From NCBI GenBank assembly GCA_019188255.1, contig JAETXT010000002.1, positions 1,054,001 to 1,118,000 of the forward strand: a stretch of DNA of 64,000 bases, in the 5' to 3' direction. Positions 1 through 10,612 of the stretch are shown here, one piece after another (within the stretch, counting starts at the first letter, position 1; the number at the start of each line of letters is the position of its first letter). The position numbers and the translations under genes were made by a program. Source of the DNA: Verticillium longisporum. Taxonomy: Eukaryota; Ascomycota; Sordariomycetes; Glomerellales; Plectosphaerellaceae. The notes beneath the pieces are model-generated. The model was not told where the DNA came from. It was given only the letters and a program-made list of their open reading frames with translations, and did no database searches.

Positions 1-1
1 C

Positions 2-166
2 ATCAAGGCCGGCGAGACCCAGAAGGTTGAGATTGAGCTCGACGTCGGTGAGTGGGGTCTTTGGAACCCCAAGATGGAGTATGTCGTTGAGCCTGGCGAG
101 TTCCGCATCCTGGTCGGTAGCTCCAGCGCTGATTTCCGTGCCAACACCACGGTCACTGTTGCCTGA
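2..166 (+). CDS. C-terminal end of a GH3-family glycosidase (beta-glucosidase/xylosidase), partial
   Basis: The first 54 codons of the window, reading from base 2 to a TGA at 164-166, form the end of a protein whose start lies off the left edge. The residues include GEWGLWNPKMEYVVEPGEF followed by RILVGSSSADFR, the pattern of the fibronectin type III-like domain that closes glycoside hydrolase family 3 enzymes (known of the family: W..VEPGEF..VGSSS.D.R). The domain is thought to stabilise the catalytic core or help substrate contact. No catalytic residues are visible here, so substrate (beta-glucoside, beta-xyloside) cannot be told, and whether the enzyme is secreted cannot be judged without the N-terminus. 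The gene is convergent with the glyoxalase gene that follows. Confidence 0.8.
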   Translation: MKAGETQKVEIELDVGEWGLWNPKMEYVVEPGEFRILVGSSSADFRANTTVTVA

Positions 167-426
167 GTTGGGGGCGATCAAGTATATAAAACAGGTGGCC
201 TGGTTTTGACCAGGTGATGGATGCATAATACTTTTTCTTAATATAAACCGACATGGTCGTTACTATGCCACTAAAGAAGTATTGCCACAACTCAATTCGT
301 ACTTTCAATGACTCGCCTGCCTCTCACAAGTCAACTAACGCCGCCGATTTTCCTCGCCCTCGTTGAATAATCAGCCTGCCACCATCACAACGCTTCACCA
401 AACGCCGCCCCTCGTTGAAAAACGAC

Positions 427-1429
427 CTAGAAGTTAACCTTTCCGGTGAACTTCTCGTTCTGCACAACCTCGACCCAATAGTTATCGGGGTCCAGCAGGA
501 AGGCCACATTCTTCATGCGGCCGTCCGTCAGCCTCTTCTTCCAGTTGCAGTTCAGCGACTCGAAGCGCTCGCACGCGGCGTCGAGATCGTCGACTGTGAC
601 GCAAATGTGGCCGAAGCCCTGCGGCTGGTCGTTGCCGTTGTGGTACTTGAAGTCAGCCTCCTTCTCGGTGCCGTGGTTCCACGTCAGCTCGAGCACGCCC
701 TGGCGCGTGGCCGTGCCGTCGCCGTCCTTGTTGTAGCCGAGGAAGAAGAGGGTGAAGCTGCTGGACTCGTTCTTGCGCAGCAGGTCCATGCCGAGGACGT
801 CGCGGTAAAAGGCGAGCGACTTGTCGGCGTCCTTGACGCGCAGCATGGTGTGGTTCATGCGGTAGGTCGACACGTCCGTCTCGGCGATGCCCTCGGTGGC
901 GGCGACGTCGTTCCACGTGATGAGCTCGACCCAGTAGCCGTCGGCGTCCTTGGCGAAAGCAATGTGGCGCATGCGGCCCTCGGACAGCTTCTTCTGGAAC
1001 TGGTAGCCCGCCTTTTCGATGCGGTCGCACGCCGCCTGGATGTTGTCGACGGCGATGCAGAGGTGGCCGAAGCCGCGGTGGGGCTCGGTGTTGCCGTTGT
1101 TGACGGTGTAGCTGGCGTCGTCCTCGGTGCCGTAGTTGTGCGTCAGCTCGATGAGGCCCTCGCGGTCAAAGACGGAGGCGCCTGCTGAGACGGCCTGGGG
1201 CGAGTCGTAGGCGAGGAAGTAGAGGTCAAACTTGGCCTCGGGCTGGCGGATCATCTTGATGACGGTCATGCCGAGGAGCTCGTAGAACTTGATCGACGCC
1301 TTGGGGTCCTTGACGCGGATCCTGGGGGGTGGTGGTGGTCAGGAGGGGAGAGGTTCGTGCTCAAGATCGGAGGTGGGCTTACATGGAGTGGTTGAACTTG
1401 TAGTTCTTGGGATTCGTGGTGCCTGCCAT
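427..1429 (-). CDS. GLO1: Lactoylglutathione lyase (glyoxalase I), two-domain fungal form
   Basis: Glyoxalase I converts the hemithioacetal of methylglyoxal and glutathione to S-lactoylglutathione in the cytosol. Exon 1 runs 1429-1383 and exon 2 runs 1321-427; the intron has GTAAG and CCCAG ends and splitting an ATG codon restores a continuous 313-residue protein, close to the yeast enzyme (about 326). Two tandem glyoxalase/VOC domains are visible, about residues 13-150 and 165-310. Metal-site patterns occur in both halves: NHSMIRVKD (His14) and NHTMLRVKD, GLIELTHNYG and GVLELTWNHG (Glu), GFGHLCIAVD and GFGHICVTVD (His), YWVELI and YWVEVV (Glu). As in yeast Glo1 this predicts two active sites in one monomer. 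The start ATG lies just before a 62-nt intron and gives the expected NHSM motif. It is divergent from ADE13, about 0.8 kb away. Confidence 0.93.
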
Positions 1430-2233
1430 GGTTGCGAGCGTGCGAAAGGGTTGCGCTGGAGTTTTTTGTCAGGGACCATATTAGTTTGAGCGTGAGTGAG
1501 ATGGCAGGGACCGACCTGTGTGGATGGTGGGCTTGTTGAGGTGAGCTTGGGTGAGACGTAGTCGTTGTAGGCCGCGAAGAGAGAACATGTACGTAGCAGT
1601 AGCGGTCGTGAAGTGCTATGAAGGGGGCTCAATGGCAGAGTCGGGTGGACAGTGGGCACCTTTTCAGGTGAGATGCGAAACGGAGGGTCCTGCCTTCTTG
1701 TTCGGGTTACAATGCCGAAGGCGCGAGTTTGGGTGTTTGTATGACGTGAGGTACTGGAGCTCCGTTGCGGATACCCCGCAATGAGCTGGTGGTACAGCAC
1801 CAGATAGTATACCGCCGCCACCCATGACGATTACGCTTATATGACTGTTACGTGGAGCAGCTCCTACGAGTCCTCTGACGATCTGAAAGCTGACATTCCA
1901 CGCAATCATCGGCATCGCATCAATGGCGCACCCAAACACTATGCTCCCCGATGCTCCATGACTGTTGAGCAGCTTACCTCAGCAGATAGACTGACGATCT
2001 GCCGCTCTATCTGCTATCTCTTACACCGCCTGCCCTATGAAAATGACCCCTCCAAATTACCCCGCCATCCATGTCAGTCCACTACCAGTGACGGACGGTA
2101 TCGGAACCTTACGGGCAGCGCTTAATGGGCAGTGGAAAATAATTTGAGATCGCCAGCCTGTGACGGTTGTACTCACACCTCATATCACTCAATTGACTCC
2201 AATTACCCATTGAACCCAACAAATTTCCTCATC
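1430..2233. promoter_or_regulatory. Shared divergent promoter region of GLO1 and ADE13
   Basis: This 0.8-kb stretch separates the two divergent start codons. Short open frames occur on both strands but have no recognisable protein features. It must carry both 5' leaders. I see no convincing TATA element, repeat or RNA gene in it. Confidence 0.5.
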
Positions 2234-4119
2234 ATGGCTGGCTACGACACATACAGCACGGTGCTAAGCAAGCGCTACCCCTCGGAGGAGATGAAGACCA
2301 TCTTCTCCGAGCGCAACCGCATCTCGACCTGGCGCACCCTGTGGTACAACCTCGCCGCCGCCGAGAAGGAGCTCGGTATCAAGGCCATCACAGACAGTGC
2401 CCTCGAAGCGCTCAAGGCCAACATTAAGATCACCGACAAGGCCTTTGATGTCGCCAAGGAGGAGGAGAGGATCCGCCGCCACGATGTCATGGCCCACGTC
2501 CACGCCTATGGTATCGATGCTGGCAAGGAGGCTGCCGGTATCATTCACCTTGGTGCCACTTCTTGTAAGCATATGCCGATACGAGACTCGGGCTGAAAAG
2601 AAATCTAATGCACTAGACAGGCTACGTCACCGACGGTGCGGAGCTGATTCTCATGCGCGATGCTCTCGACCTGCTCATCCCCAAGCTCGCCAAGGTCATC
2701 TCCAACATTCAGCAGACCGGCTTGGCTTGGAAGGACGTCCCTTGCCTGGGCTACACTCACTACCAGGCTGCGCAGCTGTAAGTCAATTACGTTTATGTCA
2801 GACAGTCTCCGTTTCATCGTAGCCTTGCTGCGATACCGGAGTGGCTACAGCTTCTGCACTTGTAGCACTCGAAAACATCATGCGCTGACATAAACCCAGT
2901 ATTACTCAGGGCAAGCGTCTGGCTCAGTGGGCGCAGGATCTCGTCTCTGACCTCGAGAACCTCGAGCGCGCGCGCGCCGACCTCAAGTTCCGTGGCGCCC
3001 AGGGCACCACTGGCACTCAGGCCTCTTTGTCGAGCTGTTCGAGGGCGATACCGCCAAGATTGACCGCCTCAACGAGCTCCTCTGCGAGAAGCTCGGCTTC
3101 CCTCAGTGCTACGACATCTCTACGCAGACCTACTCCCGCAAGGTCGACCTGAATGTGGCCAACGCCGTTTGCGGCATTGGTTCTACTGTGCAGCGCATCA
3201 CGGGTGACATCCGTCACCTTGCCAACCTTAAGGAGATGGAGGAGCCTTTCGAGTCGACCCAGATTGTGAGTCTGACGGCAGAAACTACCGTGTCTGACTT
3301 TTCGGGCTAATACGTAGTCAGGGTTCGAGTGCCATGGCCTACAAGAGGTACAAGATGTCTCGTTATCTCCTCCGCAACCCCTTGCTGACAAGCCCAGGAA
3401 CCCCATGCGCAGCGAGCGCATTGCCTCTCTCGGCCGCAAGCTCATGAGCCTGCCCATCAACTTTGCCAACACATACGCCTCTCAGTGGTTTGAGCGCACT
3501 CTTGACGATTCGGCCATCCGTCGCATGGACATCCCCGAGATGTTCCTCCTCGCCGACAGCATCCTGAACACCATGGACAACGTCACCAATGGTCTCGTCA
3601 TCTACCCCGCGCGTATCCATGCCCACGTCATGTCCGAGCTTCCCTTCATGGCCAGCGTATGTCATACCGTTCCTTTCCCTTCAATACGTTATTGGGCCGC
3701 AGTACCATTGCGAGAACCGCTTGGCAGTACGAGGCCGGCGCCTACGCGGCCTTGTCAAAATTGTGCATGAGAACCAACAGGTGGCTAACAATTCGCAGGA
3801 GAACATCATCATGAAGCTGTCGACCCACGGCGTGTCCCGCCAGGATGCGCACGAGGAGGTCCGCGTGCTGTCCCACCAGGCCAGCGACGTCGTCAAGCAG
3901 CAGGGCGGCCAGAACGACCTCATTGAGCGCATGAAGAGGACCGAGTTCTTCAAGCCCGTCTGGAACGAGATTGATGACATGCTCAAGCCTGAGCTGTTCA
4001 CAGGCCGATCCGCCGAGATCGTGGAGCGCTACTTTGGACCCGAGGGACCTGTCGCGCAGAAGCTGGCGCCGTACAAGGAGTACATTGCCAAGACCAAGCC
4101 CGTTCAGCTGTCCGTATAA
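2234..4119 (+). CDS. ADE13: Adenylosuccinate lyase, six exons, with an apparent 1-nt deletion
   Basis: This enzyme of purine synthesis cleaves SAICAR to AICAR and adenylosuccinate to AMP, both with release of fumarate. Exons are 2234-2564, 2621-2777, 2900-3265, 3322-3347 (26 nt), 3398-3656 and 3799-4119, all with GT-AG introns. The protein matches the eukaryotic family from [20 protein letters not shown] to the end, with GYTHYQ (general acid/base His region), GTTGTQAS and the lyase signature [15 protein letters not shown], which spans exons 4 and 5. At 3027-3031 the frame breaks: GTQAS must be followed by the VELFEGD frame, but TT is followed directly by GTC, so one base is missing from a Phe codon. 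With it restored the coding length is 1461 nt (486 residues; yeast about 482). The reading frame is otherwise clean, so a sequence error is more likely than a pseudogene. Confidence 0.93.
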
Positions 4120-4999
4120 GGTAATGGATGTGTTCCTGGGCGGTAGACAAGGACGACGAGACGGAGAGGAAATGATGGCATGACAGCGGCGTTTGGGCTG
4201 GATCCCCGAGCGGGACCTCGCAAAAAGGTATTTAGAAAATCGGGATAGGTAGAAGAAAAAGAGCGACTTTGGAAACTGGATAGTTGTAAGAATCCCCCAA
4301 TGGCTCAAGAGCACGACTGGTTCCATGGGAATTGGCTGTCTCGATGACCGCATTCAGCATGTGTGAGTGGGGTCCAGCTGGTCGCTCGAAGCAGTCTGGC
4401 TGAGACAGGGAAGGCCACAACCGACCGCAAATCTCTCGAAAAGAAACAGGAAAACCCTTGATGATCAAGCCACCCCAGAATGCCGTTCCTGACCACAGCA
4501 TAAAGACAAAGAGGTCGTGTCAAAGGATGGTAATTGAGATGGGCCATGTGGGCCAGGGAGGATGATGGCGGGGAGAGCGCGGCGCGTTCAGTGACGCCTT
4601 TTGACTCGGTAGCTACCACTGCGGGCACATTACGTAGAGGCCCAAGTCCCCCAGAGGCCAGCCGGGTAGGGCGTCCCCAGAGTTAGCCGCCGTCACTCGA
4701 CGACTCTCACCTCTGCTCTGCTACATGCCTTCCTTCCTTTCTTTTCACCTCCGCCAGCTTTTCTGAAGCGCCAGAGCTTCAATCATGCCGAATTCGTCTA
4801 CGAATGCTCTCGAATCAAGCCCTGTATCACCAAACGCCTGACACGAGAGATCTTCGGCGCTGCCGTGTTTGTACGCCCATCCAGCTGTAGTGGACGAGCC
4901 ATCTATCTATCTCGTTCCTTGTCCCAGATCTTTCGAAACAACATCCCGTCCGCCCGTGCTGGCTACGCGGCCCACGGCTGACATTCGCAAATTACCATC
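4120..4999. other. Intergenic: ADE13 3' end and leader of the next gene
   Basis: It holds the ADE13 3' untranslated region and, from about 4700, a pyrimidine-rich leader of the gene starting at 5000. No RNA gene, repeat or supported reading frame was seen. Confidence 0.5.
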
Positions 5000-7040
5000 A
5001 TGATGAACCGGCCGAGTTTTCAGCCGATTGACTACGAGGAGGCCGTCATGGACGATGCAGAAATACTGGGCCTCGACGCCCGTGGAGACATGGTCCAGGC
5101 TGCAGCACCAGCGGCAGCAGCAGGTACCACCACCGTGACCAGGTCGCCCTTGTCCAAACTGCGATCTCTCTCCGACGGCGGCGGCACGCCTGCGAGGCTG
5201 TCACCATCTCCGCTCATCCTCGAGACGACGGGCAAGGCGACGTCAAAGGACGACAACCACATCAGAGACACTGCAATCGCCCCGAGCACGCCCCGTCGCG
5301 TTGATTTTACTCCCAAGGGCCTATCACTACACATGCCGCCGCACCAGCGAGACTTTGCCTCTCCGCCACCGCCTTCTGCCGCCGCCTCTGCCGTATTCAC
5401 CAAGCCAGCACCTTTATCCCCCAAGCTCGACCATTCGTACGCCAGTCCGACAAACATCCTGCCCCGTCGCTCCCGCGGCCTCGACTTCTCCCGCGCAGCC
5501 ACCAGCCTGCACCACTCGACCCTAGCCGAACAGTCCTCCCCCGACTCCTCCCCAACCATCGGCGGCAGCCGCGCCATGAACATACCCCAGCGACGAAGCA
5601 ACGACTACAACAACGCCGAGCAATTGTCCAACTCGCTCTGGTCCATGATGGGCAACCAAGAACGCATGAACATATCGAGCTCCTTGGGCAGCGCCCATCC
5701 GTTCGCCTCGGATTCCTCATCCGATGACGACATGGACGAGGACATGGACGACGCAATCGTCACGACACCGCAGGTCAACCGAACCGGCGGACCGCTCGGT
5801 TCACCAGCGGTCAACAGCCTTCTGAGCTTCCAGCAACGCCAGCGCCCACGGAAGCAGCCGAGAAAGAAGAGTCGGGGGCCCTTGGGACTCGGCTTCGGCT
5901 CAGCCTCGGCTGGCGCGCTCTCCAAGTCACCGCCCATTGCCAAGGATATCCCCATGTCCCATTCACGACGCGAGAGCATCAGTTGGCAGGCGAACCAGCT
6001 GCACATTTCGAGCGCCGACGAGGACAGGATGGGCGGCGACAGCATCAACGGTGTCATGGGCATCTCTGGCCAGAAGCCGCGGCACACCATCATGCGGCAG
6101 GTCGCCGCGCGGCGAGGAAATCTCATGGTAAGATACTCTTCCCTGAACTTTCCCATTCTTTTCTTGCTAATGCACTGCGCAGCCCAAGACAAAAAACTTT
6201 GCCCGCATCAAGCACGCACTTCTCGAAGAAGGTGCGCCTGTGGAGACCGAGGTGCTCCGCGAACGTGAGGTGATACGACAGGTCCGCGAGAGCGACGTCG
6301 ACCTCGAACCTAGAACTACCACCGCCCAGTCCTCGCCCAACCTGGTGAACCAGGACATCGACGAAGTGCCTGGTGAAGACATAAACATGAATCCCGACCA
6401 GGCAGGCCTTTCCAGCAGTTTCAAGCAGCAAGCTATCAAGAATTCAAAGGGCGCCAAGTTCTGGGACACGTTCTCCGAGTCGAGCAGCATCGGCAACCGG
6501 ACGACGCCGCCACCGCCGTCCTTCCACCCCCGCGGCTCTTCCTCCGGCGTCAGTGAAGACATCAACATGGACTCGCCTTCTCTCGGTGCCACCGCCAGCT
6601 TCGCCATGGCTGCAAGCAGCGGGGAGTCGACCAAGGGCGACACGCCCAACGTCTCGCAGCCTGCCTTCCCACAGCAGTCGCAGCAGGGCCCCAGTGCCGC
6701 CGAGATCACCCGGCGCATCAACAGCAAGCGGCGCCGCGAGGACGACTTTGACCCTGTCAGCTTCAAGCGCCGTGCTGTGAGCCCTGGCATGAGCGTCCAC
6801 AACTCGCCCATTATGCAGAGCCCGCGACAGCGAGAGAGCGCGCCGTGGGGCTCTCGGCCGGGCAGCAACGGCGGCGAGAGGGCTGATCGGGGCGGCAGCG
6901 GAGCAGCGAGCGACACGGGGAGCGGGAGTCTCAGCGGCACGCCCGGGAACGGGGGCCGTCTGAATGGAGGGAAGGGACGAGTAGGGTTCCAGGGCATGGT
7001 AGATACGAACGACCATCTGATGCGTATGAGCATTGAGTGA
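5000..7040 (+). CDS. Conserved fungal low-complexity protein of unknown function, probably nuclear
   Basis: Two exons (5000-6127 and 6183-7040) join in phase at a GTAAGA...GCGCAG intron to give 661 residues. Most of the protein is Ser/Pro-rich and probably disordered, with many SP/TP sites, an acidic SSSDDDMDEDMDD stretch near residue 245, a basic RPRKQPRKKSRG patch near 285 and a bipartite nuclear-signal-like RRINSKRRREDDFD near 575. The best conserved-looking part straddles the intron: RRGNLMPKTKNFARIKHALL, followed by an amphipathic EEGAPVETEVLREREVIRQV segment. I cannot assign a function. The many proline-directed sites and nuclear signals would fit a cell-cycle or transcription co-factor, but that is inference. 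The first of two adjacent ATG codons was taken as the start. Confidence 0.75.
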
Positions 7041-7531
7041 TGGGTAGCGGCGGGGTTGCACATTGATCGGCATCTACGAGGAGGCGGTTGCTTTCTCGCG
7101 TGATTTTGTTTGGCTGGCTACGTTATGGCGTTTGGGATCATATTGGAGGAGGCTCATGGAGCCCCTGGCTTAGACTCGGCATGGGGTCTTGGTATCCGAC
7201 AGCATTACCGGGTATGGCTGAAAGCAGTCTTTTTGATAGCGAATACCACTCTGCTTATGTTTTATGGAATCGTCGATTTCGTGTTGCGCATGATCTTGCA
7301 CGCATGCGAATTGAGTCAAGTCACGAAGGAGATTTTTCATGACTTTCTCGTTGTTGAAATAGCTAGACCCCCGTCTTTGGGTATCTCCGCAACGCCAGAA
7401 ACGCCGTCACCCTATGATCCTCTCCTTCATCTCGTCAGAATCCCAAAAATTTCACATCCCATCAAAAGGCCATTATAGTCCACCCACCGCTCTCACAAAG
7501 CTTCCTCACGAAAAGAGGGACAGCAGCGACT
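7041..7531. other. Intergenic between convergent genes
   Basis: This is the 3' flank shared by the convergent genes ending at 7040 and 7532. Only short open frames are present and no RNA gene or repeat was found. Confidence 0.5.
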
Positions 7532-8296
7532 CTACTCAACGCCAACGCCCTCCTCCGGAACCCGCAGGCTGCCCAGCTTATCATCCAGCCACCGCGCCAG
7601 CTCCTCGGCCTGCCTGCGCATCGCGACGACGGCCGCGCCGCCCACGCTGCCGGCGCCGCTGCCCGCGACGCTGACCGTCGTCGCGGCCCCGGCGCTGAGC
7701 ACGCTGTCCCTGTCATCGGGCGACGCGGGGGTCAGGCCGCCGCCGTCGGCGTGCTGACCGGTGGCGGCGGCGGCCCCGACGGCGTCCTCGGGCAGGGGCC
7801 CGATGCAGACGAAGAGGAGGCCGCACTTGAGCCTGCGGATGAGGAGCACGCCGTGCGAGAGCTGGACCGTGATGGCGAGGGGTTTGGCGGGGCGGGCTGC
7901 GGCGTCAGGTTCGGCGGAAGAAGAGGAGAGGGACGTCGGCGTTGCGGATTCGGGGAGCGCCGGGGCGAGGGCGGGGGCGGCGGCGTGGAGGGCGTAGAGG
8001 GAGGCTGCTACCGTGGCTTGGGTGCGCAGCAGGGCGACGGGGGAGGCGGATTGGGTTGTCATCGCCGTCGGCGAGGCTGTTGTCGCCGTCGCCGACGTGT
8101 TGCTGTTGGTGGTGGCTATGGTGCCGCTTCCGGGCGCTGGGGCGGGGGCCAGAGGGACGGAGGGCGTCGAGGCGTGGGCGAGGAGCTTGCCGGAGGGGGT
8201 TGTGAGAAGGGCGGCGTGGAGGGTCGGTGAGAGGTTTGCGGCGAGGAAGGCCGTTAGGCGTTTCGTCAGCAGGAGAGGGGGCGTCTGGGCGGACAT
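7532..8296 (-). CDS. Roadblock/LC7-type protein, LAMTOR2-like (Ragulator/EGO-type scaffold)
   Basis: The single-exon frame of 254 residues has the layout of a roadblock fold: an N-terminal helix and strands (LLLTKRLTAFLAANLSPTLH, then AALLTTPSGKLLAHAS), a second helix (LLRTQATVAASLYALHAAA), central strands (PLAITVQLSHGVLLIRRLKC, then GLLFVCIG) and a C-terminal helix (QAEELARWLDDKLGSL). This order matches LAMTOR2/p14, which scaffolds Rag GTPases on the lysosome or vacuole for TORC1 signalling. It is about twice the length of metazoan LAMTOR2 (about 125 residues) because of Ala/Thr/Ser-rich insertions near residues 50-85, 115-130 and 180-225. Family membership is read from pattern only; another roadblock protein is possible. 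DNA here is very G+C-rich. It is convergent with the gene to its left. Confidence 0.6.
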   Translation of the reverse strand: MSAQTPPLLLTKRLTAFLAANLSPTLHAALLTTPSGKLLAHASTPSVPLAPAPAPGSGTIATTNSNTSATATTASPTAMTTQSASPVALLRTQATVAASLYALHAAAPALAPALPESATPTSLSSSSAEPDAAARPAKPLAITVQLSHGVLLIRRLKCGLLFVCIGPLPEDAVGAAAATGQHADGGGLTPASPDDRDSVLSAGAATTVSVAGSGAGSVGGAAVVAMRRQAEELARWLDDKLGSLRVPEEGVGVE

Positions 8297-9087
8297 GGCT
8301 TTTTTCTCTCTGTTGCTGGCTCTGTCGAGGGTGGTCTGTTGTCGGGCTTTGCAGGGGAGTGATTGCGCGCAGTGGGCGTGGGGTTGACGATGCCGTGGTT
8401 GCGGAGTAGGTCGCCGTGCTGTTTGTTTTTGATAGATATCCGTGGTGAAAGCTTCGGAAGCTCGAGGCGAGGAGCAGCAATTCGTGCTGAGCTCGCGGGG
8501 GGGAAGCTTGCTTTGTGACGTTTGGTGGTGGTGCTAGAGAGGAATTGACTCGAGAGATGGTGCAGTCAGGCGGAGAGCTGTCTCAAGACGACAACCAAGG
8601 CAGGATGGGTGGGGTCATGGAGCTGGTCTGTGCGGGGATGGAGCTCGCGGGGCAGCACCGACCCATACCTACCTACCTACCTAAGTAGCGAGATCATCGT
8701 TGGACATCATCATTGGATTTGTGAAAGAGGAAGAGAAAAGACAGCCGGGCTGAATTGAAACCCCATTCTATGGAAAGAATTGCTTTTTCAGGTTTGTGGA
8801 TGCCCAATCTTTTCAGGAGGAAGAACCCCGAGCGCTCTGCCACTGAGCCACGGCTTCGGCGGCTTGGAAGCTATGTCGTTTATCAAGGCCCCCCTCATCC
8901 TTACAAGTTCATGGCGCTCACGAGCTGGTCTATGGCCTCAACCGAGAGTCCAAGAGTACTTGTTCAAGTCTGCCGTGGAATGCTGCCGTGCGCTTTACTA
9001 CATGTCACTAAATACAATCACATCTGTCCCAAAAAAGCAAATCATTTCCAAGCGCACCATAACAAGCAACAGCAAGCCGGTTCTCCG
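8297..9087. other. Intergenic: promoter of the roadblock gene and 3' flank of the kinase-like gene
   Basis: The left part is the leader and promoter of the roadblock gene. A short CCTA/CTAC repeat lies at about 8668-8683. On the minus strand around 8745-8866 there is a tRNA-like box A (TGGCTCAGTGG) followed 90 nt later by a weak box B, but no cloverleaf could be folded. Confidence 0.45.
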
Positions 9088-10612
9088 TCAAGTCGAAGCC
9101 TCAGAAGCAGACTCACTGTCGTCATCCTCCACCTTTTTCTCAGTCTGATCCAGCCCGTTCAGCACCAAGAACCGCCTCCTCGCATCATCACGCACGTCGA
9201 CGTACTCCCGCCCCTCCCCGTGTCCGTCTTCCAGCTCGCATACAAGCTGTCAATCTTGCCGCACAGCTCCACCGAGCCCCTCGCCGAGAACTTCCAGTCC
9301 CAGTCAAAAGCAGGCGGACCGCCTTGAGCAGACCCTTCGAGTAGTCCATCTGCGCGAGGACGTCGTCAATGTTCACAGTCTTGGTGCCGCACTTGTCCGC
9401 GCACACGCATGTCGGCCCCCACTTGGGATGCGTGCACTGGGACATCTTGATAACCTCGCGCACGTGCTCGCACCCGCCGTAGTCGCACCTACACGTCTTG
9501 TCGAGGTCGACATCGCCCCAGCGGTCGAGCTGGTCCGACTCGGCCTCCTCGAGGAGGCAGTACGTGTCGGCGCAGGCCGTGACATGGACGCACCCCGCGG
9601 CGCAGCCGGCGCAGGGTCGCGGCTCGGGAGCTCCCGGGCTGTCATCATGCGGTAGAGGACGGCGCCGAGGGCCCAGTGCTCGTCACTGAGGGTGTACATG
9701 CGATGATTCTGCGGTTCGTCAGCGTGTGCATCCAAGCGAAGCAATCGTGGTTCTCACCTTTTGGCCATCACGGGTGTACTTGTCCATCGACTTTCGCATC
9801 TCGACGAGGCTGACCTCGCGCGTTGCTTCGAGATGGCTCGGCTCCGCGTGCGGCGCCATGATCTGCCCAAAAGCATTGCTTATGGTGGGCTCACCCCGGG
9901 CGCCCTTGTCGTGCCGCGATGCGGGATGGCCCGAGACGAATGCCTGGCCCCAGTGGCCGAGCTTGCACTGCCCATACATCTCGGCGCCGCGCGGGTTCTG
10001 GAACAAGATGGACGCCGGGGTGATGGCGCGGTGTAGGATAGGCATCCAGTCCGTGTCCGTTTTGGCCCACATGTGCGTGCCCGCCTTCCCGTCCACGTCG
10101 TGGCGGTACCCATCGTGCGCCCAGGCGAGGGCACGCATGACCGACGTGAGGACGTGCCAGCAGAGTGACTCGGGCATGAAGACCCTGCGGTTCTTCACCT
10201 GGGGGTTCTTGTCGACGAGGAGAGCCTCGAGGTTCCCGGCATCGCAGTTGTCCCAGACGAGGTAGTCCTCTGTTGCCTCGACATCGCTAAAGGGTTTGGC
10301 GTTGAGCGGCTTCTGGCGTAGGTAGCCGGCTAGCGAGACAATGTTCTCGTGGTTGAAAATGTGTGAAATCTGCCGACCAAAGTTGAGTTCGTAGACGAGG
10401 TCCAGGAGGCCCTTGGCATGGCGCTGCTTGGTCGTCAAGAAGCCGGGATTTTGGTGTTGCGACTTGTAATACTCGTCAAAGTCGTTGATCCGCCGCGCGA
10501 CGAATACCTCGCCATCAGCGTGTCGCCGCGCAAGCCAGCGCGACTCACTCAACTTCTTGACGAGCTCAAAGTCTTGAGACTCCTCCATCGGGTGGTCAGT
10601 GTCGGATTGCAT
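9088..10612 (-). CDS. Protein-kinase-like protein lacking catalytic residues, with a Cys-rich C-terminal region; three apparent 1-nt deletions
   Basis: Exon 1 is 10612-9758 and exon 2 is 9708-9088, with a 49-nt GTGAGA...CGCAG intron. The order of kinase subdomains is clear but each catalytic motif is altered: EVFVARRI in place of VAIK, LHRAITPASILF in place of HRDLKPENILF, CKLGHWGQA in place of VKLADFGLA, and no glycine loop in KLSESRWLARR. The lobe-C helix SDEHWALGAVLYRMM is intact. A Cys-rich segment follows (about 12 Cys, including RPCAGCAAGC, TCRCDYGGCEH, QCTHPKWGPTCVCADKC), and the protein ends in an acidic DDDSESASEAST. Exon 2 changes frame three times, near 9611-9641, 9310-9322 and 9236-9243, each time as if one base were missing. 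Counting these, the total is 493 codons exactly. Likely a pseudokinase with a scaffolding or regulatory role (inference). Confidence 0.75.

Noticed and set aside
415..1188. 257-codon open frame on the + strand
   Set aside because: It is the antisense of the glyoxalase I coding region; strong G/C bias at third positions keeps the opposite strand open.
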